A DNA stretch of 64,000 nucleotides, taken from assembly GCF_029945895.1 (NCBI RefSeq), contig NZ_JAQSDL010000080.1, positions 62,001 through 126,000 of the forward strand. The letters are read 5' to 3'. The notes beneath the pieces were generated by a model. It did not search any database. It saw nothing but the letters and a program-made list of their open reading frames with translations, and was not told the DNA's origin. Below, piece by piece: positions 39,646-49,374 of this stretch (position 1 is its first letter; the number at the start of each line of letters is the position of its first letter). The translations under genes were made by a program, and so were the position numbers. This stretch comes from Polaromonas sp. (GTDB lineage Bacteria > Pseudomonadota > Gammaproteobacteria > Burkholderiales > Burkholderiaceae_C).

Positions 39646-40653
39646 ATGAATATTGTGATCCTTGACGACTACCAGGATGCGGTGCGCAAACTCGCCTGTG
39701 CTGCAAAACTCGACGCTTACCAAGCCAAGGTCTACACCAACACCGTCAAGGGCATAGGCCAGCTCTCGGTACGACTCAAGGATGCCGATGTGATCGTGCT
39801 GATCCGCGAGCGGACGCATTTGCCGCGTCAGCTGATTGAGAAACTCCCCAAGCTCAAGATGATTGCCCAGACCGGCCGGGTCGGCAACCATGTCGATGTT
39901 GGTGCCTGCACCGAACGCGGCATTGTCGTCGCCGAGGGCATCGGCTCCCCGACCGCGCCGGCGGAACTCACCTGGGCCCTGATCATGGCCGCGATGCGCC
40001 GGATTCCGCACTATGTCTCGCACCTCAAACATGGCGCGTGGCAGCAGGCCGGCCTGAAAAATGCCTCGATGCCGCCCAATTTCGGCATTGGTTCGGTGCT
40101 CAAGGGCAAGACCCTGGGCATCTGGAGCTACGGCAAGATCGGCCAGATTGTGGCCGGTTATGGCCGCGCTTTCGGCATGCGCGTCCTGGTCTGGGGCAGC
40201 CAGGCTTCGCGGGCACGCGCCCAGGCCGACGGTTACGAGGTGGCCCTTTCCAAAGGTGAGTTTTTTCGGGACAGTGATGTGCTCAGTCTGCACCTGCGGT
40301 TGCAGGACGACACACGCGGCGCGGTGACACTGGAAGACCTGGCGCAGATGAAAACCTCGTCGGTGCTGGTCAACACTTCACGCGCCGAGCTGATCGAACC
40401 CGAAGCGCTGATCGCAGGCCTGAACCGCGGGCGGCCGGGACTGGCTGCCGTCGATGTGTTCGAGTCCGAACCCATCCTGCAGGGCCATGCCTTGCTGCGC
40501 CTGGAGAACTGCATCTGCACGCCGCATATCGGCTATGTGGAGCAGGAAAGCTACGAAATGTATTTCAGCTCTGCCTTTGACAACGTGGTCAACTTCATCA
40601 AGGGCACGCCCACCAATATCGTGAACCCCGGAGCGCTGCAGGTGCGCCGCTGA
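39646..40653 (+). CDS. D-2-hydroxyacid dehydrogenase family protein
   Basis: 335-aa NAD-dependent oxidoreductase of the phosphoglycerate-dehydrogenase/hydroxypyruvate-reductase superfamily. NAD-binding loop TLGIWSYGKIGQIVAGYGRA (Gly-x-Gly-like); catalytic Arg in VNTSRAELIEPEAL, Glu in DVFESEPIL, His in CTPHIGYVEQ. Substrate cannot be told from sequence. Start ATG 39646; the longer open frame upstream has no ribosome site. Confidence 0.9.
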   Translation: MNIVILDDYQDAVRKLACAAKLDAYQAKVYTNTVKGIGQLSVRLKDADVIVLIRERTHLPRQLIEKLPKLKMIAQTGRVGNHVDVGACTERGIVVAEGIGSPTAPAELTWALIMAAMRRIPHYVSHLKHGAWQQAGLKNASMPPNFGIGSVLKGKTLGIWSYGKIGQIVAGYGRAFGMRVLVWGSQASRARAQADGYEVALSKGEFFRDSDVLSLHLRLQDDTRGAVTLEDLAQMKTSSVLVNTSRAELIEPEALIAGLNRGRPGLAAVDVFESEPILQGHALLRLENCICTPHIGYVEQESYEMYFSSAFDNVVNFIKGTPTNIVNPGALQVRR

Positions 40654-40687
40654 TTCGACGTTCGTCCAGCCCCCCCCCCGCCAGGCC

Positions 40688-42775
40688 CTACATTTTTGCC
40701 GGCCTGACCGCAGCAGGCGGGCCTGAGGACCCCGACACCTCGAAGTCGATCAGGTTGAAATCGCCAAATTCATCCGTCAGGGCCGCCGGAACAGCCGTTT
40801 TCGGTGCGGGGGCAAGGCCGGCAGGGAGTCCTGCCGTCAAGTGGGGCCTGTCTGTCTCCAGTGTGCCCAGATCAATGTCCAGGGCGGTGTCGGCACGCAA
40901 GGACGGGAAAGCCGCCTCGCGCTCGCCGCCAGACGCCGCCGAAAGTGGCTGGATCGCCGTACGACCGGCAAGCTCCCCCGGTCCGCGCCCTTGTACCAGG
41001 CCGGTCGGGTCGGCGTCCGGCAAGGAAGGAAGATCAAAATCCATCAGGCTCTCCCCCGCAGCAGGCTGGGAATGAACGATCTCCTTGGCGATACCGTAGA
41101 GAAAAAGCAGTTCGCGATAGGCTTCCAGGCCAAAGGCTTCCGCACGAGACCCCGGCTTGCGGAACACCGATTCTTCGATCACTTCCAGGACCTTGGGCGT
41201 CGGCCATAACGCGACGATGCGGGACAAGGCCGCCTGGTAGGCCTCCAGACCCGGACCGGTGCCCGTGTACGACTCGAACGCCGGCAAGTCGGCATTGAAC
41301 AGCCGGTTGAATTCCACGCGCAAGGCTTCGAAATCCTCGGGGCGCTTGAGCTGGTGGTAGAGGCTGAACAGATCCAGATAAACCAGCGCGCTGGTTTGAA
41401 CCTCATCGGAAACATGACTGCGCAGCACTGCCACGGCCTGTTCGGGCTTTCCGATGGAGATGAAAAATTCAGCCTGGTGCTGGACATCGAAGAGTTCTTC
41501 GGCTTTGACGGCACGAGGCGTGTGGGGCATGCTCAGCGCGAAATCCATCCTGTCGCGGCGGGACACGGGAGGCAGGGGGCCGGCAGTGGCCCTTCGCGCT
41601 GGCGGCAAAGGCGCATCGCCTTGGCGTTGCGCGCCCTCCTGCCTGTCCTGCGGTGCCAGGTACAGCAGATCACTGTCCACCGGAATGCTGTCCGCACGAT
41701 CATTGGCATAAGCGCCGGTGTCCCGGGCAAACCATTTGCTCTCGCCGGGCTTTTTACTGCGCCACCAGGGTCCATCGGGGTCGTCCATCCGCAACGCGGC
41801 GCGGCGCCGCCGCGACACATAGGCCGCGGTAAGGAGAGCCAGGCTCAGCACGGCAATGCCTGCATAGACCCAGGCCCTCGTGACGTCCTGCTGTTGCATT
41901 TGAGCCTGGAGAGTGACCAGTGCCTCCCGGTTGACCCGGGTCTCGACGCTCAGGCGCAGCAGGTCCGACGCCATCGCATTCATCTTTTCAGCATCCCGGA
42001 GAACGTCGCCAGGTTCCGCGGTCAGGGCTTTCCACATGGCTGCTGCCATGGCGCGTTGCTCGACGCTGGCCGTTGGAAAGCTCAGCAGTTCCCGGGAAGC
42101 CTTGAGTTGCGGGGGCAATTCCAGCAAGAGATCCAGCGGCTCAAGTGTGAGTCGCGCCGCCGGTTTTCCAGGCACCCGGATCGCTGACCGGGCCGGAAGC
42201 GGTGCTGCGGGGTCTGCATTGCGCCTGACTTGCTGCCCGAGACGGCTGGTCGTCGGACCTGGCTTCACCGCAGCAGGCACCGGCGAGGCACCCACAGGAA
42301 AGCGAGGCAGCGCGTCACGCTCGGGGGACAACACCGGCGGGCTCCCAACAACGGCGCTCGCCTGCTCGGGGGCCAGGTCAGCCAGCAGGACATAACGCTT
42401 TTCCATCGGTGAGCCGCAGCCAGCACGTACAAGCACCGTCACCACTGGCTCGTCCACCACAGCGGAGGTTCGCACGCGGATCACGGCTTCCCGGCCGGGG
42501 GTCTTTTCCAGGGAAATACGGACCCGGGAACTTTCCACCCGGTTATCTGCGTAAAACACCTCGGCGGCCAGACAGGGGGTGGCGGAACTCTCGGGGCCGT
42601 CGAGTACCGCCTGGATGGAGATGTCCAGGGCCCGCCCCACAAGGACGGCTCCCTGACTGCGACCCAGCGAAACGGCCATCCCGCTCGCCGCCCAGCATCC
42701 AAGCATCACCGCCAGCAGGAACCGGGAAGGTCTCAAGGGGTGAATAAAAAAGTACGCATGCTTACATTTTGACAC
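40688..42775 (-). CDS. FimV-like envelope protein, paralogue 1
   Basis: About 695 aa. An N-terminal signal helix (RPSRFLLAVMLGCWAASGMA) leads into a FimV-type N-domain (VSLGRSQGAVLVGRALDISI; LVRAGCGSPMEKRYVLLA). A long Pro-rich linker, one membrane helix (WVYAGIAVLSLALLTAAYVS) and a cytoplasmic TPR-like region (EFFISIGKPEQAVAVLRSHV; LDLFSLYHQLKRPEDFEALR) follow. No LysM motif is seen. FimV-family proteins organise type IV pilus machinery at poles or peptidoglycan. The start is uncertain: in-frame GTG at 42775, ATT at 42745 aligning with the ATG of paralogue 2, or GTG at 42709. Confidence 0.65.
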   Translation of the reverse strand: MSKCKHAYFFIHPLRPSRFLLAVMLGCWAASGMAVSLGRSQGAVLVGRALDISIQAVLDGPESSATPCLAAEVFYADNRVESSRVRISLEKTPGREAVIRVRTSAVVDEPVVTVLVRAGCGSPMEKRYVLLADLAPEQASAVVGSPPVLSPERDALPRFPVGASPVPAAVKPGPTTSRLGQQVRRNADPAAPLPARSAIRVPGKPAARLTLEPLDLLLELPPQLKASRELLSFPTASVEQRAMAAAMWKALTAEPGDVLRDAEKMNAMASDLLRLSVETRVNREALVTLQAQMQQQDVTRAWVYAGIAVLSLALLTAAYVSRRRRAALRMDDPDGPWWRSKKPGESKWFARDTGAYANDRADSIPVDSDLLYLAPQDRQEGAQRQGDAPLPPARRATAGPLPPVSRRDRMDFALSMPHTPRAVKAEELFDVQHQAEFFISIGKPEQAVAVLRSHVSDEVQTSALVYLDLFSLYHQLKRPEDFEALRVEFNRLFNADLPAFESYTGTGPGLEAYQAALSRIVALWPTPKVLEVIEESVFRKPGSRAEAFGLEAYRELLFLYGIAKEIVHSQPAAGESLMDFDLPSLPDADPTGLVQGRGPGELAGRTAIQPLSAASGGEREAAFPSLRADTALDIDLGTLETDRPHLTAGLPAGLAPAPKTAVPAALTDEFGDFNLIDFEVSGSSGPPAAVRPAKM

Positions 42776-42892
42776 AACGCAAGACAGCAGGCGGTCCGTT
42801 GGACGGTGCCAGGAATGGATTGTGACGTCGAAGCAAACTCCGGCCCTGTGCCAGCCCTGGAGACCGGGTTGGCTGGCCAGCAGCAACGCTCT

Positions 42893-44668
42893 TCAGGATC
42901 TGCTGGATTTGTCGAAGTCGTCGGGCCGGTAGCCCGTGTCGTAGTCGTCAAAGTCCACCAGCGAATCCAGCCCTGTCGGCCTCACGGAGTTGGGCGCAAT
43001 GGACAACGGTGAGGACAGGGCTGCAGCACCGGTACGCTGGCTGTCCCTGCGCCGTGCCGCATGCAGCAGTTCCGCAAGGCTGGAGGCGGAATCGGTACGC
43101 GCACTTTCCGTTCGGGAGCCGCGCCCCGCCCCTGAGGTCGTGGCCGCTGCCCGACTGCCTGCAGGCTTGCTGTCGCTACCACCAGCCAGTTGGGTCAGAT
43201 CGATGTCCAGACCCAGGCGCGGTGAGGACCTCGGCTGCATTGCAAGATCGGGCCATTGGGTGTCGCCGCGACCGCTTGCCGTGCCCGATTCGAGGTCGAT
43301 GATTTCGCGGCCCACGGCATACAGCAGCAGTTCGCGGTACTCCTCCAGGGCCAGCACCTCGGCGCCCTCCCCCGGCTCCCTGAACAGGGCCTCTTCAATG
43401 ATCTTGAAGACCTGCCGTGTCGGCCAGGCGGCCTGAATCCGCAACAAAGTGGCAGCATAGGCGGCGCCCTCCGCACTGGTGGCTGCGTAACGGTCAAAAG
43501 GCAGGACCCGGGTGTTGAAGACCTTGTTGACATCGTCACGCAAGTCTTCGTAGTCCTGCCTGTTGCCCACCTGGTGGTAGAGATCGAGCAGGTCCAGATA
43601 AACCAGCGCACTGGTTTTGACGTTGTCAACCAAGTGCTTGCGAAGCAGCACAATGGCCTTGGCCTGCTGCCCCAGGGAACTGAAAAATTCCACCTGCTGC
43701 TGAAGATCGAACAGTTCCGGAACCTTGACGGTACGGGGCACGAAAGGCACGCTGACCGAAAAGCGGGGCCGGTCGCGTTGCGGCAGCGACGGGATCGACT
43801 CGCTCTCCGGAGAGCGGGATGCGCGCTTGAGCCCGTCGAACAGGGATTCATTGACCTCGAGCTTGGCGGACCGGCTTGCAGCGGCCAGGGTCACGCCTGT
43901 CGAGAAGCCGGATTCCGGGCTGAAATTGCTGTGTTCCGGGGACGGACCGGTGCGCTCCGCCCGAGCGGTGGAGCGCAGGTACAGCAGGAAAAGCAGGCCC
44001 ATGACTGCGATGGAAAAAAGTGCCGCCAGGCCATACACAACCACCTTGCCAAATCGCGCGCTCTCGGCCTGCTCGAGCTGGTGCCGGCTTTCGGCCAGCG
44101 CTGCCTCGTTGCGCATCATGTCGGCGCGCAATTGGCGAACTTCGGCTTCCAGCGTCTGGACTTTGTTGGTCTCTGTCGTGCCGGCCAACGCTGACAGTGC
44201 CGGGGTCGGACCTGCAGGCAGTGGCTGCGAATCTGCCGCCGCCAGCGCGGTTTGCACACTGGCGCCCATCGCGCGCGGTTTGGCCGCCGCCAGCACCACA
44301 TAACGACGCATGGTCTTTTGTGCGCAACCGGCACGCAGATGCACGGTGACCACGGGTCCTTCGACGGGTATCGCGGAGCGGACATGGACCAGCCAGTCCT
44401 GCGCGCCGGGAGCCTTTTCAGGGCTTATCCGGACACTGGCCTTGTCGAGCGGCTTGTCCACATAGAAAACATCGGCTTCAAGACACAGTGCCTGCGGGTC
44501 TTCACCGGCGTCAAGCATGAGTTGCATGGAAAGATCGAGTGGCTGACCCAGCACGGCCGAGCGGGTGCTGGGCCCGAGTGTGACCGCCAAAGCACCCGCC
44601 GACAGACACAGCCACAAGCCCCCGGTCAGAAGGGCATGGTGCTTGAGTGGGTGCATAAAGGTATTCAC
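42893..44668 (-). CDS. FimV-like envelope protein, paralogue 2
   Basis: 591 aa, same architecture as the downstream paralogue. It has a signal (LLTGGLWLCLSAGALA), FimV-type N-domain (VTLGPSTRSAVLGQPLDLSM; VHLRAGCAQKTMRRYVVLAA), coiled coil (KVQTLEAEVRQLRADMMRNE), membrane helix (VVYGLAALFSIAVMGLLFLL) and TPR-like region (EFFSSLGQQAKAIVLLRKHL; LDLLDLYHQVGNRQDYEDLR). GTG 44668 or ATG 44656 are possible starts. The tandem pair reads as a duplication followed by divergence; both are probably one operon, transcribed away from the 3-hydroxyacyl-CoA dehydrogenase gene. Confidence 0.68.
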   Translation of the reverse strand: MNTFMHPLKHHALLTGGLWLCLSAGALAVTLGPSTRSAVLGQPLDLSMQLMLDAGEDPQALCLEADVFYVDKPLDKASVRISPEKAPGAQDWLVHVRSAIPVEGPVVTVHLRAGCAQKTMRRYVVLAAAKPRAMGASVQTALAAADSQPLPAGPTPALSALAGTTETNKVQTLEAEVRQLRADMMRNEAALAESRHQLEQAESARFGKVVVYGLAALFSIAVMGLLFLLYLRSTARAERTGPSPEHSNFSPESGFSTGVTLAAASRSAKLEVNESLFDGLKRASRSPESESIPSLPQRDRPRFSVSVPFVPRTVKVPELFDLQQQVEFFSSLGQQAKAIVLLRKHLVDNVKTSALVYLDLLDLYHQVGNRQDYEDLRDDVNKVFNTRVLPFDRYAATSAEGAAYAATLLRIQAAWPTRQVFKIIEEALFREPGEGAEVLALEEYRELLLYAVGREIIDLESGTASGRGDTQWPDLAMQPRSSPRLGLDIDLTQLAGGSDSKPAGSRAAATTSGAGRGSRTESARTDSASSLAELLHAARRRDSQRTGAAALSSPLSIAPNSVRPTGLDSLVDFDDYDTGYRPDDFDKSSRS

Positions 44669-44927
44669 TTGGCTGATTCTGGCATGTCCGGCACATACGG
44701 GAGGCGCAGACAGAGGTCAGTGGGACGAAAAAGAGACAACGCCCCATGCCCTTCAGGCGCTGAGCCGAGCCGCCTGGCCCCTGCAACCCGCACCCCTGAA
44801 CCGTCGCGGATGAACCCGACGCGCAAGTCTAACCCGCGCTACAGGAGCACGCAAACGGCGCAAGGCGCGCACGCGCCCCTCGAGCCGGACGCCGGATGCG
44901 GCCCGAGCTGCTGGATAATACTTTTCC

Positions 44928-46448
44928 ATGAAACCTCTATATCAAACTGTAGGCTTGGTTGGCACAGGCGCCATGGGCCGGGGCATTGCACAAATCGCGG
45001 CTCAGGCGGGCAGCACGGTCAAGCTGTTCGACACCCAGCCGGGCGCGGCCGACAAGGCACGCGACGCGCTGGCAGCGCAGTGGGACAAGCTGGTGGACAA
45101 GGGCCGCCTCGACGGCGCACTGGCCAGCGCCTACAAAGCCCGCCTGCTGCGGGCGGAAACCCTGGACGATCTGGCCGATTGCGACCTTGTGATAGAAGCG
45201 GTTGTAGAACGTCTGGATGTGAAGAAGTCACTGTTTTTGTCACTGGAAAGTGTTGTTTCCGGGCAAACCATCCTTGTCAGCAACACGTCCTCGCTGTCCA
45301 TCACGGCGATTGCCGCCGGACTCAAGCACCCAGGGCGATTCGCTGGCTATCATTTTTTCAACCCTGTTCCCCTGATGAAGGTGGTCGAGGTGATTGCCGG
45401 ACTCAAGACGGACGCCACAACCTGCAGCGCGCTGGCGGACTACGCCCGGCAGATGGGCCACACACCGGTGCAAGCCCTGGATACGCCGGGCTTCATCGTC
45501 AACCACGCGGGTCGGGCCTATGGCACCGAGGCTCTGCGCATTGTCAGTGAGGGCATTGCCGATTTCGCCACCATTGACCGCATCCTCAAGGACCAGGCCG
45601 GCTTCAAACTCGGGCCTTTTGAACTGATGGACCTGACGGCACTGGATGTCTCCCACCCTGTGATGGAGTCGGTGTACCACCAGTACTACGAGGAACCGCG
45701 CTACCGCCCCAGCGTGATTACCGCACAGCGTCTGGCCGGTGGCCTGCTGGGCCGCAAGACCGGCGAAGGCTTCTACCAGTACACAGACGGCGTTGTGCAA
45801 ACCCCTGCAGAGCCGCCGGTGCCTTTGGTAGCCGAGATGCCGCCGGTCTGGGTGTCACCCCGGTCGGCGCGCAGGTCGGAACTGCTGCAATTGCTCAAGA
45901 ATCTTGGCGCCAACATAGAAACCGGTGCATCACCTTCGATGAATGCACTCGTGCTGGTCGCGCCCCTGGGCTTTGACATCACCACCGTGGCTGTGGTCGA
46001 GCGACTCGACCCGGCGCGAACGGTGGGCATCGACATGTTGATCGACGACGCAGCCTGCAAGCGCCGCGTACTGGCGACCAACCCTGCAACCCGCAGCGAC
46101 ATGCGTGACGCCGCGCACGCGCTGTTTGCGCGCGACGGCAAGGCCGTCAGCGTGATTCGCGACAGCGGGGGTTTTGTCACACAACGGGTGGTGGCCGCCA
46201 TCGTCAACATCGCCAGCGACATCTGCCAGCAGGGCATCTGCAGCCCCAAAGACCTGGAAACCGCCGTCACGTTGGGACTGGGCTATCCGATGGGTCCACT
46301 CGCCATGGGCGACCGTTACGGCCCGACCAACGTCCTCGAAGTGCTGTTCAACATGCAGACCGTGTACGGCGATCCGCGTTATCGCCCTTCGCCGTGGCTG
46401 CGTCGCCGCGGTGCGATCGGCTTGAGCCTCATGCACCAGGAACCATGA
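44928..46448 (+). CDS. 3-hydroxyacyl-CoA dehydrogenase (PaaH-like)
   Basis: 506 aa. NAD-binding VGLVGTGAMGRGIAQIAAQA, catalytic His in AGYHFFNPVPLMKVVEVI, and two C-terminal 3HCDH domains (DTPGFIVNHAGRAYGTEALR and RDSGGFVTQRVVAAIVNIAS), as in PaaH/PaaC of phenylacetate degradation. It oxidises a 3-hydroxyacyl-CoA. The neighbouring enoyl-CoA hydratase-like gene supports a catabolic role; other paa genes are not in the window. Confidence 0.92.
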   Translation: MKPLYQTVGLVGTGAMGRGIAQIAAQAGSTVKLFDTQPGAADKARDALAAQWDKLVDKGRLDGALASAYKARLLRAETLDDLADCDLVIEAVVERLDVKKSLFLSLESVVSGQTILVSNTSSLSITAIAAGLKHPGRFAGYHFFNPVPLMKVVEVIAGLKTDATTCSALADYARQMGHTPVQALDTPGFIVNHAGRAYGTEALRIVSEGIADFATIDRILKDQAGFKLGPFELMDLTALDVSHPVMESVYHQYYEEPRYRPSVITAQRLAGGLLGRKTGEGFYQYTDGVVQTPAEPPVPLVAEMPPVWVSPRSARRSELLQLLKNLGANIETGASPSMNALVLVAPLGFDITTVAVVERLDPARTVGIDMLIDDAACKRRVLATNPATRSDMRDAAHALFARDGKAVSVIRDSGGFVTQRVVAAIVNIASDICQQGICSPKDLETAVTLGLGYPMGPLAMGDRYGPTNVLEVLFNMQTVYGDPRYRPSPWLRRRGAIGLSLMHQEP

Positions 46449-46598
46449 CGCCCCTCCGTCGGACGCTCACTTCGTGTAGCGCCTTCCCCCATCCAGGGGC
46501 GGCGCCTGCGGGCCGGCAGAGCCGGACCCGCGGCCCCTGCTGGCATAAGCTCTTGGCTAAATAAGTCGATACCTCTTCAACACACCCGAAAGACTGAC

Positions 46599-47378
46599 AT
46601 GGCAGGCGCACTTAAAAGCACCAGCGACGGCGCCACCCTGGTGCTGACCCTGAGCAACCCGGAATTCAAAAATGCGCTGAGCCCGGAAATCTATGCCGCG
46701 GGCGTGGAAGCGCTCAACGCGGCCGAGAACAATCCCGACATCCGCAGCGTGGTGATCACCGGCGAGGGCGCAAACTTCTGCGCTGGCGGCAACCTGCATC
46801 GACTGCAGGGCAACCGACAACAGCCGCCGGAGGTGCAGGTCCAGAGCATCAACGGCCTGCACAGCTGGATCGACTCGATTCGCACCTTCCCGAAACCGGT
46901 GATCGCCGCGGTCGAGGGCGCAGCTGCCGGTGCCGGTTTTTCACTCGCACTGGCCTGCGACTTCGTGGTTGCGGCAGACAACGCAGTGTTTGTCATGGCT
47001 TACAGCAACGTCGGGTTGTCACCTGACGGCGGCGGCAGCTGGGCGCTGGGCCGCGCCCTGCCGCGCACGCTCGTCGCGGAGCTTCTGATGTGCGGCGAGC
47101 GAATAGGCGCACCGCGGCTTCACGCCCTGGGCCTGGTCAACCGCAGCGTTGCCGCCGGTGATGCGCTCAACGAGGCACTGAAGCTGGCCGACACGCTCAA
47201 TACGCGCGCGCCGAATGTACTGGCCAGCATCAAGGAACTCATCAACGACGCCCAGCTCAACACCCTGAGCGAGCAGTTGGACGCCGAACGCGAGCATTTT
47301 GTGCGCAACCTGCACCACCCCAATGGCGGGGAAGGCATCGCGGCTTTTCTGGAAAAGCGACCGCCGGCCTACGATTGA
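46599..47378 (+). CDS. Enoyl-CoA hydratase family, possibly oxepin-CoA hydrolase-like
   Basis: 259 aa crotonase fold. Oxyanion-hole segments GANFCAGGNLHRLQGNRQQP and VEGAAAGAGFSLALACDFVV. The position of the usual catalytic Glu pair reads YSNVGLSPDGGGSWALGRAL, with Ser-Pro-Asp. The motif LHHPNGGEGIAAFLEKRPP at the end and the N-terminus recall the alternative-type oxepin-CoA hydrolases of phenylacetate degradation, from memory and not verified. It follows the 3-hydroxyacyl-CoA dehydrogenase gene by 150 bases. Confidence 0.85.
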   Translation: MAGALKSTSDGATLVLTLSNPEFKNALSPEIYAAGVEALNAAENNPDIRSVVITGEGANFCAGGNLHRLQGNRQQPPEVQVQSINGLHSWIDSIRTFPKPVIAAVEGAAAGAGFSLALACDFVVAADNAVFVMAYSNVGLSPDGGGSWALGRALPRTLVAELLMCGERIGAPRLHALGLVNRSVAAGDALNEALKLADTLNTRAPNVLASIKELINDAQLNTLSEQLDAEREHFVRNLHHPNGGEGIAAFLEKRPPAYD

Positions 47379-47509
47379 GCGGGCCGCGGGTCCGCATGCC
47401 GCGCCTGTGCCGTCGGCGCGCACCGGGACACCGAGGCGACAGATGGAGGTCTGTGGCACCGTCGCTGGCGCGACAATAGCTCTCTTGTGAGTCACCCAAA
47501 AGACAGGCT

Positions 47510-48235
47510 ATGGACGATCCCATTCTTACGATAGACGAAAGAGAGGCCATCAACGGTGGTCGCTGGTTTTCTTCCCTATCTCCCTCACTCAGGCACGACA
47601 TACTTCGATGCGCATTCGTCCAACGTTTCAAGGATGGCCAGTTGATCTGTGCCCGCGGCGACCCGCCGGAACAATGGATTGCCTGCGCGAAAGGTGCCGT
47701 GCGGGTGAGTTCCACATCCATTTCGGGCAAGCAGATCACACTGACGTATGTGGAGCCCGGCATCTGGTTTGGCGATGTGGCGATCTTCGACGGCGACCGG
47801 CGCACACACGACGCCTATGCGCATGGCGAAACCACCATCCTGTGTGTGGCCAAGGCCGACTTCAGGAAAATCCTGGCCGCCCATGTGGAGCTGTACGAAG
47901 CCATGCTGCGCCTGCATGCGCGCCGCATCCGCCAGCTTTACGGCCTGGTGGAAGACCTCAACACCCTGCCCCTGCGCGCGCGGCTTGCCAAGCAGCTGCT
48001 GCACCTGGTACGCAGTTATGGCGTCAGCAGCCTGAGCGACGGGCGCGAAGTGCGCATCGGCCTGCAACTGGCCCAGGAAGAACTGGCGCAGCTGCTGGGC
48101 GCCTCGCGCCAGCGTGTGAACCAGGAACTCAAGGCCATGGAGCGCGAAGATGCGATCCGCATCGAACCGGGCGGTCTGGTGGTGCGCAACCGCGAAGCGC
48201 TGATGCGCATTTCTGAAGCCGACCTGGAAAAATGA
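47510..48235 (+). CDS. Crp/Fnr-family regulator of the acyl-CoA cluster
   Basis: 241 aa. Cyclic-nucleotide-binding-type domain (FKDGQLICARGDPPEQWIAC; GIWFGDVAIFDGDRRTHDA) and a Crp helix-turn-helix (LAQEELAQLLGASRQRVNQEL). No Cys cluster. It lies 4 bases upstream of the kinase-like gene, so it is co-transcribed with the two downstream genes and probably regulates them. Ligand unknown. Confidence 0.88.
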   Translation: MDDPILTIDEREAINGGRWFSSLSPSLRHDILRCAFVQRFKDGQLICARGDPPEQWIACAKGAVRVSSTSISGKQITLTYVEPGIWFGDVAIFDGDRRTHDAYAHGETTILCVAKADFRKILAAHVELYEAMLRLHARRIRQLYGLVEDLNTLPLRARLAKQLLHLVRSYGVSSLSDGREVRIGLQLAQEELAQLLGASRQRVNQELKAMEREDAIRIEPGGLVVRNREALMRISEADLEK

Positions 48236-48239
48236 AGCA

Positions 48240-49346
48240 ATGAGCAACTTTGACCATTTCCTGGGCACCCGCGCGGTTTCGGGCCAGCACGCTTTCGACA
48301 TGGACGCGCTCAGTGCCTACCTCGAGAAGCACCTGCCGGGTTTCCAGGGACCGCTCAGTGCCGAAATATTCAAGGGCGGACAGTCGAATCCGACTTACAA
48401 GCTGATCACGCCGAAGCGTTCGTACGTGATGCGCGCCAAACCGGGACCGGTCGCGAAACTGCTGCCTTCGGCGCATGCGGTCGAGCGGGAGTTCAAGGTC
48501 ATGAGCGGGCTGCAGGGCACGGACGTGCCTGTCGCCAAAATGTATTGCCTGTGCGAAGACGAGGCGGTGATAGGCCGCGCCTTCTACGTGATGGAGTTTG
48601 TCGAGGGCCGCGTCCTGTGGGACCAGGCCTTGCCGGGCATGACGAATGCCCAGCGCGGCGACATCTACCGAGAGATGAACCGCGTCATTGCCGCGCTGCA
48701 CAAGGTGAAGTTCGCCGAGCGCGGGCTGGCCGATTACGGCAAGCCTGGCAACTATTTCGAACGCCAGATCGGCCGCTGGAGCAAGCAGTACACCGCCTCC
48801 ATCACCGAGCCCATTCCCGAGATGGACGCCCTCATGAAGTGGCTGCCCGAGAACATTCCGGCCAGCGCACGCGACGCGGCCATGGTGTCCATCGTGCACG
48901 GCGACTTCCGGCTCGACAACCTCATGTTCCACCCGACCGAGCCACGTGTGCTGGCCGTGCTGGACTGGGAGCTGTCCACCCTGGGCCATCCGCTGGCCGA
49001 CTTCAGTTACCACTGCATGGCCTGGCACATTCCGCCCGGTGCTTTCCGCGGCATTGGCGGCCTGGACGTGGCCAGCCTGGGCATTCCAACGGAAGCTGAG
49101 TACATCCGCCTGTACTGCGAACGCACCGGGTTTGCCAGCCCCGAGCAGATCAAGACCGACTGGAATTTTTACCTCGCCTACAACCTGTTCAGGCTTGCCG
49201 CCATTTTGCAGGGCATCGCCAAACGCGTGGAAGCCGGTACAGCAGCCAGCGCCCAGGCCGTCGCCTCTGCCAAAGGCGCGCCAGCCCTGGCCCGCATGGC
49301 ATGGGATTTTGCGCAGAAAAGCCAGTCGAGCCACAAGCCCGGCTAA
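48240..49346 (+). CDS. Phosphotransferase (APH/ACAD10-type kinase-like) protein
   Basis: 368 aa, aminoglycoside-phosphotransferase fold. [20 protein letters not shown] (nucleotide-binding Lys region), [17 protein letters not shown] (Brenner-type catalytic loop) and [20 protein letters not shown] (metal-binding Asp). In ACAD10/11 proteins this domain is fused to an acyl-CoA dehydrogenase and phosphorylates 4-hydroxyacyl-CoA. Here the partner is the next gene, 28 bases downstream, so the same chemistry is a reasonable inference. Confidence 0.88.
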   Translation: MSNFDHFLGTRAVSGQHAFDMDALSAYLEKHLPGFQGPLSAEIFKGGQSNPTYKLITPKRSYVMRAKPGPVAKLLPSAHAVEREFKVMSGLQGTDVPVAKMYCLCEDEAVIGRAFYVMEFVEGRVLWDQALPGMTNAQRGDIYREMNRVIAALHKVKFAERGLADYGKPGNYFERQIGRWSKQYTASITEPIPEMDALMKWLPENIPASARDAAMVSIVHGDFRLDNLMFHPTEPRVLAVLDWELSTLGHPLADFSYHCMAWHIPPGAFRGIGGLDVASLGIPTEAEYIRLYCERTGFASPEQIKTDWNFYLAYNLFRLAAILQGIAKRVEAGTAASAQAVASAKGAPALARMAWDFAQKSQSSHKPG

Positions 49347-49374
49347 AAGAAACCTTTACCCAGGAGATAGCTAC

